A stretch of 64,000 bases of DNA from Poronia punctata (taxonomy: Eukaryota; Ascomycota; Sordariomycetes; Xylariales; Xylariaceae): positions 38,924 through 102,923 of the forward strand of contig MU401579.1 in assembly GCA_022579005.1 (NCBI GenBank). The letters are read 5' to 3'. The position numbers and the translations under genes were made by a program. Position 1 is the first letter of the stretch, and each line of letters begins with the position of its first letter. Shown here piece by piece: positions 24,469-37,937 of the stretch. The notes under the pieces were generated by a model. It searched no databases. It saw nothing but the letters and a program-made list of their open reading frames with translations, and had not been told where the DNA came from.

Positions 24469-25067
24469 TTGTATTTATTTATGAGTCTTGCTTGGAATTG
24501 AGATGGGGGAGGAGGGGTGAGAGAAAGATGTGGTTGGTAAGGATAAAGGGTTTCTTCTTATGAGATCACTTGAAAGAAAAGAAAAAGGAGAAGGAAGGGG
24601 AATGAAGAGTTAAAAAAGCTGGCCTTTTTTTCCCCATAGCGATGGAGTTGGAGTCTAATAAGGCAAAATGGCATTTTTATTTTCATGATAAATAAAGGGG
24701 TAGCAGAAGCAGAGTATATCTTAAAATCGTTCATTCCAGGAATCTTTAGCTATGTTCTAGATTCATTTGTCCCGCATGATACTTTGTTGTTTAATTCGTT
24801 CTTGTTTGCTTCATGTACTTGGTATCCGAACGGATATATATTTCTCATGCTGGTACAGAGCAGGGATCCTGGTTACACGCGGGGTTGAATTGGGTTTCTT
24901 CTGTCTTAAGTAGTCCTTTTCACCCGTCTTTCATTTGGCTTGTTATATACATATTGGTATACATCTATAAGGTAGTACGACCTTGATCATACATACCCTT
25001 TCCCATCCTTCAAAAAGCTTCCTGTCATACTCGTACACACCGAAAATTAAACGCGTCTACTACCTAC
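24469..25067. other. Convergent spacer between SDR gene and minus-strand small gene
   Basis: It holds the 3' regions of two convergent genes. I see no coding frame of note. Confidence 0.55.
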
Positions 25068-25734
25068 CTACTCAGACAACCCACCCCAAGTCTGTCGATT
25101 AAGCATAGCAGCCTCAACAGGAACCGTAACACCCTTCAACCCCAACCTCTTCACAACCCCCTTCTTTAGTCCTAATCTCTCCTCGATACTCTTATCGTCC
25201 ACCCCTCTCTTCTGCAATAATAACGCGCGTCTCAAAGTCGCGGCGTCGAGGAACTCGCGACCCCTGGACGCGTTTTCGAATTCTGCCTCGGCGAGAGCTT
25301 GCAGGGATTCTCGCGCTTCGAGGGCGTTTAATGTCCTGTTTCTTTGCGCTCGGGGAGGGGGAGGGGGAGGTTTGATGTGTGAGCGGGAGGGGGAGGGGGG
25401 TTGGTTTAATGACGAGGATGTTTCGGTGTATGTTGATGGGGCGGGTTTTATATTGTTCGTGTTGTTGTTTTGTGTAGCGGGAGGAGGAGGAGGAGGAGGG
25501 GTGAATGGTCCAGACCCAGCTGTCGACGAAGGCGAATATGTTGGGTAGGGCGTCGCCACGCCCATTTTTTGTAGGCGGGATGCGTAGGTGGGGTTTGTTA
25601 GGGCGTTGAGGTCGAGGTCGAAGTCGGGGTCTTTGCCGTCTGGTCGGGATGCTTCTTTTGCAGAAAAAAAATAAAATGTTAGAATTTTATTGGTTTTGTT
25701 TCATTCTGTATGTAGGGGTGCTTTTACCTTTTTC

Positions 25735-25769
<35 letters not shown>

Positions 25770-25896
25770 CTTTCTCTTGTCTTCTTCTCGTCTGTTGACG
25801 GATTGTTGTCGGTGCTGATCCTGGGGCTCTTGTCGGGAATTTGCGCGTCGCCGCCGCCGCCGCTTGTTGTCCGGGTTTCGAGGCTTTTGCGCCCAT
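25068..25896 (-). CDS. Small fungal protein with N-myristoylation motif, polyQ and HTH-like C-terminus
   Basis: Two minus-strand exons (25896-25728 and 25654-25068) join in phase to 251 residues. It starts MGAKASKP, a strong MGxxxS N-myristoylation pattern. A basic stretch and a run of about a dozen Gln (CAG/CAA) follow, then Pro/Gly-rich sequence with poly-Pro runs. The C-terminal ~85 residues are ordered-looking: ARESLQALAEAEFENASRG, then FLDAATLRRALLLQKRG, and a helix-turn-helix-like segment (DDKSIEERLGLKKGVVKRLG). The last part (VEAAMLNRQTWGGLSE) also looks conserved. I do not recognise a named family; the layout suggests a lipid-anchored protein with a helical protein- or nucleic-acid-binding end. 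That role is inference. The gene is convergent with the SDR gene. Confidence 0.72.
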
Positions 25897-27582
25897 TGTG
25901 GATTATTTATCTTTCTTTTTTCTTTTTCCTTTCTTGTTATTTTGGGTTTGTTTGCAGGTGATTCGAATACTTGATAGGTAGTAGCTGATTGATACTTGGT
26001 TTCCGGTTATCTCGTTCTGTAAAAGTTCGCGAAATATCTCTTTTGAATTGGACTTTATTCGAAGGCGTGTGATTCTGTGAATGCGAAATGTCTTGGTGAT
26101 GACGTTTGGAGTTTTGGAGCTGGAGCTGGAGCTGGAGCTTTGCGCTTCCCCACTCTATCTGCCACGTTTACCCCACAATTGCGGCTGCTTTTGTGTTAGA
26201 CTCGTTTAAGTGTTTTAGGTAATTACCGGGTAGGTTTGGCGGGCTTCGGCTTTTAGAATAACTTATGCAGGAGTCTGGATACAATCACCTTAGGTCTAAG
26301 TAATTACAGATTAACACGAGACATAGGAATGACCTGACCGACCGGCAACGAGCCTCATATTTTCTTTTATACCAGATGGTAAACCACATGCGCAGTACCG
26401 CTCTGCTAGATGGATTGATTACATGTACATCACCATGGTCGCCTGTCCTGGTGAGAGTAAAAGCATCGTCTTGGTTATTTCAAAGAGCTTGCATGATTCT
26501 AACTGAGATGCGCACCATCTAGGAAAGGATCCAAAACAATAAATGGCGGTCCGGTTAACTGATTAAGTGCAAGAATAAGATAGACGAGATATTCTTGAGT
26601 TCCTATTCACCTAATAATCAGGAGATGGCCGACCTGAAGATATGGACCTAACGGAGCCCGGGGCTGCTAATCCCAGAGTACTTTACCTACTCCAAGACTA
26701 CTGTCAGGTATCGGTGCCTGCATGATCGACATAAGATCGACAGCTACTAGTGAGCTTAAACTCTTCGTAGACATTCAGGTCGATATATTTCACCACCATC
26801 TTGTTTTAAAGGTACTATTTATCCAATTCAAGAAAGGAATAAATAAGATGGGACTGCAGTTATGTACAATCTCATCAGGACCTCATGTAAGACTGCCGAT
26901 CATACAAGAAGAAGAGTACGATACCACAACATAGTATTGGCATGGAGGAGTTGCATGGCATCATGCGATTTGATTTCTATGTGTACGAGTAGAGATGCCC
27001 GCCTGTAAGCTAGATACACGCTCGGCTCGGTCCGGGGGAGGCTTAAGATTACACGTACATACGTGTACATGGCTCTTTATTATTGATAACAAGACGAGTC
27101 TGCTATGCTTCTTCAAATAACCATCGCAACGAATAGTCATAGATGGATGAAGACAGTCGAGAACTAACCTCGATATGTAACATCACCATACAGGAGCATT
27201 GTTGCTTTAGAGCAGGGTTTCAAGGAACACTGGAGTCAACTCCAACAAGAGAATATGTGATAGGTTAGTCATGTAATATCACCAATGCAACGGCCTCCAG
27301 TTGAGTAACATAACGTACCAAAGTATGGTACTCGTACAAGGCAGTATGCAACTCCTAGCTGGATTCGAAACAGTTTGGTTCTCAGAGAGAGAGACTATTA
27401 TATCTCTCAGTTCAATTTGATCGACTTGCGAGGCCAAGATATATAAAGATGTCCTAATCTGCTCTTCATACGTTTGTCTCATTTATCTGCCTCTTGCCCG
27501 TACCTCTCTCTCAACACACTCGTTTTGATCTCAACAACCCAATTCTTCGGCGTCGACATAAGTACAATACATCTAATTCAGG
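25897..27582. other. Divergent spacer, no gene seen
   Basis: Promoter region shared by the minus-strand small gene and the plus-strand HD-domain gene. It has a short (GGAGCT)4 repeat at ~26116-26139 and a TATA-like element at 27439-27447. No supportable frame. Confidence 0.55.
27439..27447 (+). promoter_or_regulatory. TATA-like element upstream of HD-domain gene
   Basis: TATATAAAG sits about 140 bases before the start codon, a plausible TATA box position for a secreted-protein gene. It is supported only by sequence and distance. Confidence 0.45.
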
Positions 27583-28490
27583 ATGAAGTTCACAACCGGT
27601 CTCGTCTCCGCCCTTTTGGCAACCGGAGCCGTTGCCAACAACGTCAAGTGCAGAGACGACTTACCAACCACCACCATCGCCGGCGTCGAGGTCGTAAACA
27701 CCCAAATCGTCCAGGATGCCTTGGCACTGGTTGAAGGATTCAAGGAACTCCAGCCTTACCTATACAACCACGTCGTTCGAACATGGCTTCTCGGCGCCGC
27801 CGCTCTGAATAATAACGAGACTCTCAAGGAACAGGTTGATCTCGAGCTTCATGCTGTAGGATGCTTGTTGCATGATCTTGGCTGGGACCGTACGTGTTTT
27901 TTTCTTTTCTTTCCATCTCTTTTTGCTTTTCGCTTTTCTTTATAATGGCAAAACTAAACTAACTAACAATCATACCAGAACGTCCCAACTCGCCTTACAA
28001 CAGTCATAAATATCGCTTCGAAATCGACAGCGGCGTAGGCGCCGTAGACTTTGTCAAGAACCACGCAGACGGGAAGAACTGGGACGAGGTCCGACTAGAG
28101 AAACTCTACGACGGCATCGCTCTGCAGACGATAATCGGCATGACGGATTTCAAAAACGTCGACTCGCACTGGATCGTCAAGTCGATCGGTTTCGAGTTCC
28201 CGCAGCCGCGATCGCCCCTCATCCCCAACCAATACTACGATAGCGTGCAGGGCAACTTCACAAACAGCACGTTGTTCCGAGGCACGAACGATACGTTTAC
28301 CCGCTTCGCTGTCAAGGACCCGGAGACTACGTACAACACCTTCCTCGCGCCCTTTGGGGAGAATTACGTCCATGGGTATAGTGAGAAGGGGGCGAGACTG
28401 TTTGATCTCATCCAGGGGGGGATCGAGATGGAGGTTGGACAGTATCCCGATGTCGAGTTTGAGCCTCTTCCTCCGGTTGAGAGTGCGTGA
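27583..28490 (+). CDS. HD-domain hydrolase/hydratase, cyanamide hydratase-like, with signal peptide
   Basis: Two exons (27583-27889, 27979-28490) give 272 residues. Residues ~1-18 (MKFTTGLVSALLATGAVA) form a clean signal peptide, so the protein should enter the secretory pathway. The body carries an HD-type metal site: His in YNHVVRTWLLG, the His-Asp pair in CLLHDLGWD, a His in SPYNSHKYRFE and an Asp in DGIALQT. The length and order of these motifs match the fungal cyanamide hydratase-like HD group, whose characterised member hydrates cyanamide to urea using zinc. NFTNSTLF and NDTFTRF offer possible N-glycosylation sites, consistent with secretion. The substrate is not certain; HD folds also include other hydrolases. 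The intron is preceded by GTACGT and ends CCAG. Confidence 0.84.
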
Positions 28491-31400
28491 GATCTGTACG
28501 TGTGTAATTGTAAACTTTATCATGTATATTCCATTCATTCACCCGTGCATAAAAGGAGGTATATCATAATATTAATGTCGATGATAAGTTGAATGTATTG
28601 TCGAGGTCAACTACCCACGACTAAGCCATTTGGATTTGGGCAATAGATCAGCAAACAATAATTAAATACTACATCAATAAATGAAATGCTTCCTTTTCAT
28701 TCACATTCACACATTCACAGCTAATGAAGATCTTTCAATCCATCACCACTACTACATACCTAGTTACTATTCAATTGACGCAAAACTAAAGTTACGTCGA
28801 TGAACATTTAAATAAATAAATAAATAAATAAGAAAAAAAGAACAGAAAAATACGGGAAATACTTTTGATTGGATACCAAAACAATCCCCTTGTCCATCTA
28901 GGTAATGTTCCTGATGATCATCTTCTACTATCACATAGACTATCGATTGATCTTGCGCGCATCGTCCAAATACGTTATGACCCTCGTACCGAATAAGACC
29001 TGAGAAGTTGGGGCAATCAAAAAGAATTCCAAATTATTTTTCAACTGTTCATCTACGTAGATTTTCTTGACGTGGGCGTCTGTTTGCGGCTGGATGCAAG
29101 TCTCCGCCGGTCCGAGCCGGCCGGCAATGGTGACTCACGGCAATATGAGGACTAGGTAGGTATGTAGGTAGTCTTCCGAGTCGGAGGACATGGTTCAGTT
29201 ACTATTACACGTTTCCTAGCCGGGTTCGGGTCCGGGTCCAAGGTCTTCTAGTTTCTGTACGGGCTCAACTCCAAACCAACTAACGTTCGAGGCCGAGTTT
29301 CCCTCTCCTTTTCAGTTTGGTATTGAGCTTTGAAAGGTTGCTGGCTCGATGAGGGCGAGGGCAGGGCGATCTGGGGGAACGACTTGCCCTTCTACCGTCT
29401 ACCTCGCTAGAGACGTACGGCATACGAGTCTTATAAAGGTCCGTTTTATAAGAAATGTTTCTCGGCCAGAGGTCGTGACTCGTTTAATATCCATGTTACA
29501 CGCAGTAGTAATAAATGATCACGTAATAAATACCTACTTGGGGTTAGTCTTTCATGTGGCTTGGCTATAATAAGTTAAAGGCGGCATGCCGTCGCTAAAA
29601 CCCCCACTCCAATTTGAGGCAGTAGGGGGGGGGGTTCCATCGTATCGGGACCATAATGATACCTACCCGCGTCTGCCCGTTTCCGATTTCACCTAACATA
29701 CAATGATCTGTCAATAACTTTTACCCTGGGCAATTATGTTGCAGTTGCTACCTATATCCCCAGTCCCTGTCATTATCGCCATTGTAGATAGATAGTCCAA
29801 CAACTGTCAAGTTCTTCAAAAGTGGGTAGGTTAGGAGTCAGGACCAATGATTGTCACATCAGAAGGTTGAAAATGTACGAGTACGTGAAAGTGCCCTTTC
29901 ATCTCCACAGCGCGCGCGGGCACGCCTCGCATCTGTCATAGGTACATTTTTTCGTATGCAGCTAGCAACTAGTGCTGATGGCAAAAGCTTGACAATAGAA
30001 CCAAAAAAGATCCTTTTTCGGCTTATCAAAAATCGCAGCTGAGTTTATTTTCTTTTTTTCCCCTCTCAATTTTTCGTCTAATTATTTATCAATAAGGTTT
30101 ATACGACTATATATATAACCTATTTGTCTATCTTCTCCTGCCACGGATCTTTTACATCATCACAAACATTTTATATATATAAGTTTATACCTGTACCAGA
30201 GGATATATACCTACCTACACATAGAACAGGTAGGTTAGGTAAAGGTTTAACATGACCGGCGGACACTGTATCGCATCATCCCATCCTTCGAGCCTTGGCA
30301 TGCAGTATCCACATACATGTCCCAACCCCAACCTCGCAGGTAATTAAATGTTTCTCCTCATCCATAATGAGCGTCGTACATGAAGTGCATTCGCAAGTTC
30401 TTTTATACGTAGTACGTAATTTTAGCATCCGGTAAGACTCATTTCCTGCCGAAAGGGGAGGTTGATAGATTTGTCCTTGAAGCTAGGCTGCCGGTCACAG
30501 TATCATCGGCAGTGTTACAAATCATATTGTTTTTAACTGTTGATGATGTCACGACAACGGGAAATTAACAATAGTGGCTGGCGCGGTAGGCGGCAACTTT
30601 GTCTTTTTTAATTCGATTAATAAGGTAAGGGAAGGTTACATGAACTCTTGGCCGTAGCCGATAATCGGTAAATAGGTGCTCTGGCTGAAAGTTTCTCGCG
30701 TATCTTGGAGATAAACGAAAAACCCGGCTAACCTAGGAGGATGGATTTCATCTTCTCGTACCATCCCGATATGGTAGACATCTCTGCGGGTGAGATTCTT
30801 TTCTTCTTGGCCTGCGGACCACGTCCAACTAGGTAGCTGACCTACAAGAGCTCTGTCAACTTGGAAAGCCATGTTAGGTTTAAGTTATGATGATGCCAAT
30901 AATGTACGGGTATTATACACCGCCCCTTGTACCGGGCACTTGACCTTTACCAGGTCTGTCGACCAGTCAAAAGGACGACTGTGGTTGATATATGCGGGGT
31001 AGAACAGTTCGGCTGCGGTGTATCTACGAGTATGGCATCAGTAACAATTGCCAAGGAACCTTCGCACCTTCACTTGTTCGAATCCGGAAAACATTCAAGA
31101 ACGCGAGAATGCAAAGGCAACCATTAACCTATGACTCCCATTACCCAACCCGGCAGTTGGCCCGATCCGGATGATTCTGTCCCATCTACTCGGCCGCAGT
31201 ACATAAACAGTTTTTTTTTGGTTGTTGTTGTTAAAAAAGTTTGGCAGCAATATCTTCAGGCGGACATATGAGATGACGCTTAACGGCGCTTGGTCATAAG
31301 TACCGAGCTAAAAGTTGCAGGGCTGTTCGTTGGAATGATCCCCCTCCCCGCGCTGCTTCATCCCGCCACCCCACGTCGTGGAACGAAACCGGCATTGGAC

Positions 31401-32614
31401 ATACTGGGGTCTATTACCTCCTACATTTTCTTATAGGTAGCACAAACGGATATTGTGATTAAAGCCTCCTATTAAACTTTAAAGGACCGTTTCTCTTCCT
31501 GTATATAATGCACGAATGCGATACATATCTGTAAGACACCGCAGTTCAAGCTCTCGAGTCTCGGGCGCCAGACTAAAAGCAGCATTCGAGCTAAACCCAA
31601 ATCGTATCACTCTTGGCAACTTAAAGAACCGAAGAACCGGGCGGCGGGTAGTAGGTTTAAGCTTGAAAGGGCTGGAAAATGGGAATGGCCGGTGGGTAGG
31701 GGCTTTTCCAGAATACACATGTCCGCATTTGATAATAGATGTCCCTCATATCATCGGTGTCAGTGTCACATTGAGGCTTGACTTTGGGCAAAGTCCGGTT
31801 CGGTAGTGACCCTTCGGCCAACACGCTAAACCTTTCTAACCGTTTAGTTCATCGACCGGTCGACAAAAAAAGTTCCTTCGATAGTCGTTTTTCGTTAGAT
31901 AACGAATGTAGGAAAAGCAATCCACCAATGCCTACTTTGGACTGCCTATTGGAGAATTCCAGCTGTATAATCCTTTTCTATGATGCACTGTGAGTCTGTG
32001 ACTCAGTTGACGTAAACCAATGAAGACCCTTTTGCCAGTCCTATTGTATTCTGCGAAGATTCTGGACTATGTGGGCATTGACGTAGGCTATCTGAAACTT
32101 TCTACAACAGATTGTCCTACGAGTAAAATCCTATTCACATCATCGAGAAGGTGCCCTCTGTAGTGTTCGTTCGTAGTCACCTGCAGTTTCCTGTCCGTGC
32201 AACTGACTGCCCACTGCCCACTGCCCACTGCCCACTGCCCACCTGCACTGCTGACACATGAACATTGGGTACTTTGGATTTTAAAAGTGTACTGGATGGC
32301 CCACCACGCAGTCTAGTGCCAAAGGAGAAACTCTGATGACAAAGGAACAAAATATTGTCTGACAACTATTTTATTCTTACTCCATTTTCCCCCTCTCTCG
32401 AGTTGCTGGTGCTTTCCCCCGTCAACGCCGCTATATCTCTACTTAGAATATATAAGACTTGCCCCACTACCTTGTTCGACGTCGTCCAGCGAGGTGGCGT
32501 CCCCTTGAAGTTGAGGAACATGGTTGAGTGGCCGTCTACGTCTTGAAACGTCCTCTCATACCCTCCGCGGGGCAAGATTTCGGTCAACGGTCAACGGTCA
32601 ACCAACCGATCGTC
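28491..32614. other. 4.1-kb spacer, no gene seen
   Basis: This spacer contains only short frames with no family features, an (AAAT)n-like run near 28809, many TAGGTA words and a five-copy CTGCCCA repeat (32207-32241). The last ~200 bases hold the ABC transporter leader, with a TATA-like AATATATAAG near 32447. Confidence 0.55.
32207..32241. repeat. Five tandem copies of CTGCCCA
   Basis: A perfect 7-base unit repeated five times, about 370 bases upstream of the ABC transporter start. It lies in the probable promoter region. Confidence 0.95.
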
Positions 32615-35600
32615 ATGTCCGACGAAACATTGCTGCTTACGTGCTCCGGCCTCGGCTTGGCCGTTGTTTCCCTTTTCTCACTTCCAGCCGCTGCCCAGCT
32701 CGTCAGACAGGTCCGCTGTCGGAAACAAAAGACGGCCAGCTACGAAGACGAGGATGGAGAGAGTACTAAAGATATCGTCGAGGCTCTTAGCACCAAACTC
32801 CCCAAGACCGCCATATTAATATCGTCCATCCTCGGACTCTGCACGTCTATCGCCGTCGCCGTACTCACCACTCTAAGCACCCGAGGCGAGATCGAGGGTG
32901 ATGACCTGTTTGTGGAGAATTTCCTGGTCTTACCAGCATGGGTAAGTCAGAGTTCCATTGCGTATATGGTTACCATGGGTACCTAGTATATAACGTGCTT
33001 ACTTATTGGTTACTTCTAGGCCCTTCTCGTCTTTCAGGCGGTTTGCATTGCCGCCAGCCGGAGCTCTGTGGAGGCGTATAACCTGGGTATATATTCCATG
33101 GTCTCGTCTGTAGCTCTGGCTGCCGTCCTAGCTGTGCAGGATAGTCGTGTTGCAGCTCTTCTGCTGAGACATAACCAGCTCATCTTCGCTATTCGTCTCG
33201 TCGAGATAATCACCGTCGTGTGCCTAGGTTTCGCCAGTCTGACTATCCCCCGTCGGCCGGATGTCTTCTACAATGGCGAGCTTGTCGACCGTATGTATTC
33301 AGCTACGGCATGGAGCCGCTTTAATTGGAGCTGGCCGTCGAGCATTCTAAGCTTAGCAGCGACCAAGAAGAACCTGGATTTATCCGACCTCCCGAGACCT
33401 AATCACTATGTGAGGGCTAAAGATGCTATAGCTGCGTGGGAGGCTTTTGGCTTCAAACGGTCACTTTGGATCTCGGTTATCTTGGCGCACAAATGGAGCT
33501 TTGCATTACAATGGAGCATGAGCCTGATAGCCGCCGTCCTCAACTTTGCGCCGCAGTGGGTTGTACTGCAGATCCTCCACCTGCTTGAACGAAGAGACGA
33601 TCACGAACGTGTTGGATACGACGGTTGGATTTGGGCCATTTGGTTGATGGTCGCTATCCTGGCCCAGTCGTGGGTCGAAACGCACATATTTTGGCTATCG
33701 TGGTGTGAGCTATGCATACCTATTCGTGCTCAGTTATCGGCGCTCGTCTTCGGAAAGGCCATGAGACGGAAAGACGTGAAAGGCACGAGTAAAGCGGCGC
33801 CGGACTCTACAGAGCCCACCGCGACTGGACCGGCTGGGGAGTCGGGCATCCCCGGGCAACCCGAGGCCGAGGACGATGCCGACGATTTGAAGCAGAGCAA
33901 ACAAAGCACGGTTAATCTGATTGGCGTCGATGCTAAGCGGGTCGCCGATTTTGCCAACTTCAACTGGTTTTTTCCTTCCTCGCTGTTCAAACTCATTGTC
34001 TCCCTAGTATTTCTCCTGGATCTCCTTGGCTGGCAGCCTCTCCTTGCCGGCTTCGGCACCATGCTGGTCGTGACCCCACTCAACGCCTATTTCTCCAAGA
34101 AGTACTCGGCGGCGCAAGATAAGCTCATGAAAGTCCGGGACGAGAAGATGGAGGTCGTCTCCGAGGCCCTCCAAGGTATCCGCCAGATTAAATTCGCCGC
34201 TCTCGAGCCCCAATGGGAAGAGAAGATCATGTCAGTAAGGGAGAGGGAGTTGCGGTCTGTTTGGAATGCTTTCAAGTATGATGTTATCCTTATGGGATGT
34301 TGGATCGCTAGCCCGGTCCTGCTTGCGGCCGTGTCTCTCGCCGTATACGCCACCTTGCATGGAAGCCTGACTCCGTCTGTGGCGTTCGTGAGCCTTAGCA
34401 TCTTCAAGGCCCTCGAGCTCACACTATCCATCATACCTGAGTTGACTACTGATGGGCTGGATGCTTGGGTGTCGGTCAATCGGATCGACAAATACTTGCA
34501 AGGGGCGGAAATCTCGGACATAATCGATGAAGCAGACGAGATCATATTTGACAATGCGACCATAGCCTGGCCATCCGAAGCCGACCCGTCCAACCCGGAC
34601 GACGATTCGGACCGATTCATATTGAGAAACATCAATGCCACCTTTCCCACGGGACAATTATCCGTCATTTCCGGAAAGACGGGTAGCGGGAAATCCCTGA
34701 TGCTCGCTGCCATCCTTGGTGAGGTTGACCTCCTCTCGGGAAAGATCTCGAGGCCTCGGGTGCCTCCCCTCGAAGAACGCCACGATAGCAAAGCAAACAA
34801 AGAGAACTGGATTATCCCCGGAGCTATCGCTTATGTCGCCCAGATTCCCTGGATCGAGAACGCGACGGTCAAGGAAAATATCCTATTCGGCTTGCCTTAC
34901 GATGCCTATCGATATAAGAAGACGCTGGAGGTGTGTGCCTTGGCCAAAGACATCGAGATGCTATCTGATGGAGAGGAAACGGAGATTGGTGCCAATGGCA
35001 TCAACCTAAGTGGTGGCCAAAAATGGAGAATCACGTAAGTCGAATGTCCCGAAGAACATTGATAGTGAAAGGCGGATATGATACTGTGATACGGAGGAAT
35101 GCTAACATAAAGGCAAAACAGGCTTGCTCGTGCAATATACTCCAGAGCGGGTATTCTGGTAATGGATGATATCTTCAGTGCTGTAGACGCTCACGTGGGT
35201 CGGCACATTTTCGAAAACTGTCTCAACGGGGAGCTTGGAGAGGGGCGGACGCGCATTTTGGTCACTCACCACGTCGCTCTTTGCGAATCAACGACGAAAT
35301 TCTTGATCGAGCTGGGAAATGGCGGTGCTCTCCATGCTGGTCTCGTATCGGAACTGGAGGAGACGGGCACGCTGGAACAGATCAAGAGCCACGAGTCGGC
35401 GCAACTAGGACGACAACAAGAAGATGGTCGGGAATACGAGGAAGCCACTGCGGTAAACTCGGAACAGATTTCACAAATTGGTAGCGAAACCAACAACGAG
35501 CCCCTAGCCAAAGTGCCCTCCAAATCAGGGCAGCCTCGCAAGTTTGTCGAGGATGAAAAACGAGAAGAGGGAGCGATCAAACGAAAGGTCTATTCCGCTT

Positions 35601-37534
35601 ATCTTTCCTACAGCGGCTCTTATCCATTCTGGGCCGGGGCTGTCTTCATATTTCTCTTGGTACAAGTCCTCGTCGTTAGTCGGTCGTGGTGGCTTCGGAT
35701 CTGGACAGGCACTTATGAGGATGAAGAGAAGCTGCAGTCACCAGGCAACATGCAGTCGTATGCATACCAATACGACCTTCAGCAGTCGGCCGTGCACACC
35801 ATGTCGCAGCCGATGTCGGTCGATTCGGGACATGGTATCAACTTCTACCTGGGCATCTACGTTGCTCTCTCGGTTGCTTCTTCGATGGTGGATACGTTCA
35901 AATGGTACTACATATTTAGCGGATCCATCCGTGCGTCGAGGGAGCTGTTCGCCCGTCTTAATTATATCGTCTTGCGAGCCCCTCTCAGATGGCTAGATAC
36001 GGTGCCGGTTGGACGGGTCCTCAACCGCTTTACTGCTGATTTCAACTCGGTCGACACACACCTCGCCTATGCTGTAGCCTTTGCTACCAATGCCTTCCTC
36101 AACCTGCTTGGTGTCGTGGCAGCCGGTCTGTTTGTCTCGCCTGTCTTGATTGTACTGGCATTCTTGTTGCTGGCTATATGTCTTGTGTTCGCTTACAGAT
36201 ATCTCCATGCCGCGAGGTCGGTCAAGAGAATGGAGTCCATCACCAAGTCTCCGGTTTTCGAGCAATTCGGGTCCGCCCTTACCGGCGTGCTGACGATCCG
36301 GTCATTCACCAAATCGCAAACGTACATCGACCGCATGTATCGAAGACTGGATGACTGGTCGACCGCGACGTGGCATCTGTGGCTCTTTAACCGCTGGATG
36401 GGTTGGCGCATGTCCGTCGTCGGCAGCTTCTTTGCAACCTTTGTCACCATTTTCGTCCTCCTCAGCCCCGACATGGACTCGGCCCTCGCCGGATTCGCGC
36501 TGTCTTTTGCACTCCAATTCTCGGGTTATGTCATGTGGACTATCCGTCACTACTCGAACGCAGAGCTCGAGATGAATGCGGCGGAACGCATCGTGGAATA
36601 CACCGAGCTACCGACAGAAGACCTCACAGGCGTAAGCCCTCCGGCGGCCTGGCCTACGGAAGGTCGCGTGGAAGTGAACGACCTAGTCGTTGGCTATGCA
36701 GACGATCTTGCGCCTGTCCTAAAGGGCCTCGACTTTTCCATCGAGAGAAACGAACGGGTCGGAGTAATAGGCCGTACCGGTGCTGGAAAGTCGTCTCTGA
36801 CGCTGGCGCTCTTCCGCTTCGTCGAGGCACGGTCGGGAAGTATCCTAATAGACGGTGTTGACATTTCAAAGATCAAGCTGCACGACCTGCGCAGCCGTCT
36901 GGCCATTATTCCGCAGGATCCTGTGCTGTTCAGCGGCACAGTGCGCTCGAACCTCGATCCCTTTGACAACCACTCTGACGCTGAGCTGTTCGACTCACTG
37001 GCGCGCGTACACCTTATCTCCGAAAACGAGACGTCACCCGGGACCCCTGTCGGAGTCTCTGAGGATCCGGATCACAACAAGAAGAATACCAACATCTTCC
37101 GAAGTCTCTCGAGCCCCATCTCCGAGGGTGGCTTGAACCTCTCGCAAGGTCAACGCCAGCTCCTCTGCCTGGCGCGCGCCATCGTGTCGCGCCCCAAAGT
37201 CATGGTTCTCGACGAGGCCACTTCGGCCGTCGACATGGCAACGGACTCATTGATCCAACGCTCGATTCGCGAGGAATTCGGTGACAGCACGCTCATCGTC
37301 ATCGCGCATCGTCTGAGCACCATTGCTGATTTCGACCGTATACTCGTCCTCAGCGACGGACGGGTGGCCGAGTACGGCTCACCTAGAGAGCTGTGGGAGA
37401 AGGGTCAGGATAGTGAAGGGCAATGGGATGGTGAGGGAGTATTCCGCGGCATGTGTGAGCAGAGTGGCGAGCGAGAGATATTGAAGCGTATCGTGTATGG
37501 GGAGAGTACCGCTGTTGACGCAGCAGCTGCTTGA
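32615..37534 (+). CDS. ABCC (MRP-type) full-length ABC transporter
   Basis: Three exons (32615-32941, 33020-35034, 35122-37534) close in phase to 1584 residues. The layout is TMD0-TMD1-NBD1-TMD2-NBD2, typical of MRP/YCF1-like exporters of glutathione or other conjugates, drugs and metabolites. NBD1 has Walker A GKTGSGKS (~residue 660), signature LSGGQK (~772) and an ABCC-like Walker B ending MDDIFSAVD. NBD2 has Walker A GRTGAGKS (~1331), signature LSQGQ (~1453) and Walker B VMVLDEATSAVD with the catalytic Glu. NBD1 has Asp in place of that Glu, as is normal in ABCC proteins, so only site 2 should be fully active. The linker between halves is charged. The ATG at 32615 is chosen because the frame upstream has no ATG. 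The substrate is unknown and no cluster genes flank it. Confidence 0.92.
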
Positions 37535-37937
37535 GCGCTTTGTATTTCACATATGAAGGAGTGAAAAAGTCGTGCATTTTCATAAGGATTAAAAAGGAAC
37601 TTGGCAACGTATGTGAATTTTTTCGTCGTAGTGTTAATGAGGAAATGAATCTTTCATACTCGTAGATCTAGCTTTACCTTGCGTGTGCGTGCATAGAGCG
37701 AAGTTGGAAATAAAGTTATCGTGGGGGACAGCTGTTTACTGACTGACTGCCCAGCGCCTATCGTTGATAATTTGGCCATATTCCTATATCCGTACTTCTC
37801 TGATCTACTCTTTTCTCTACGTATTTTCTTCTTTTGAACTAAATACATCCGTTCCTATTTCCTTCTATGTATATTTAAACTTTATCGGTAGCATATTACC
37901 TATAATAGTTCGACAACAATACTTGATTATCATAAAA

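Noticed and set aside
35266..37136. Several 70-150-residue frames on both strands inside the ABC transporter
   Set aside because: Shadow frames of a strongly supported coding sequence.
11515..37534. Secondary-metabolite cluster (regulator, ALDH, SDR, hydratase, ABC transporter in order)
   Set aside because: Spacers are 1-4 kb, an unrelated gene intervenes and no backbone synthase (PKS, NRPS, terpene) is present.
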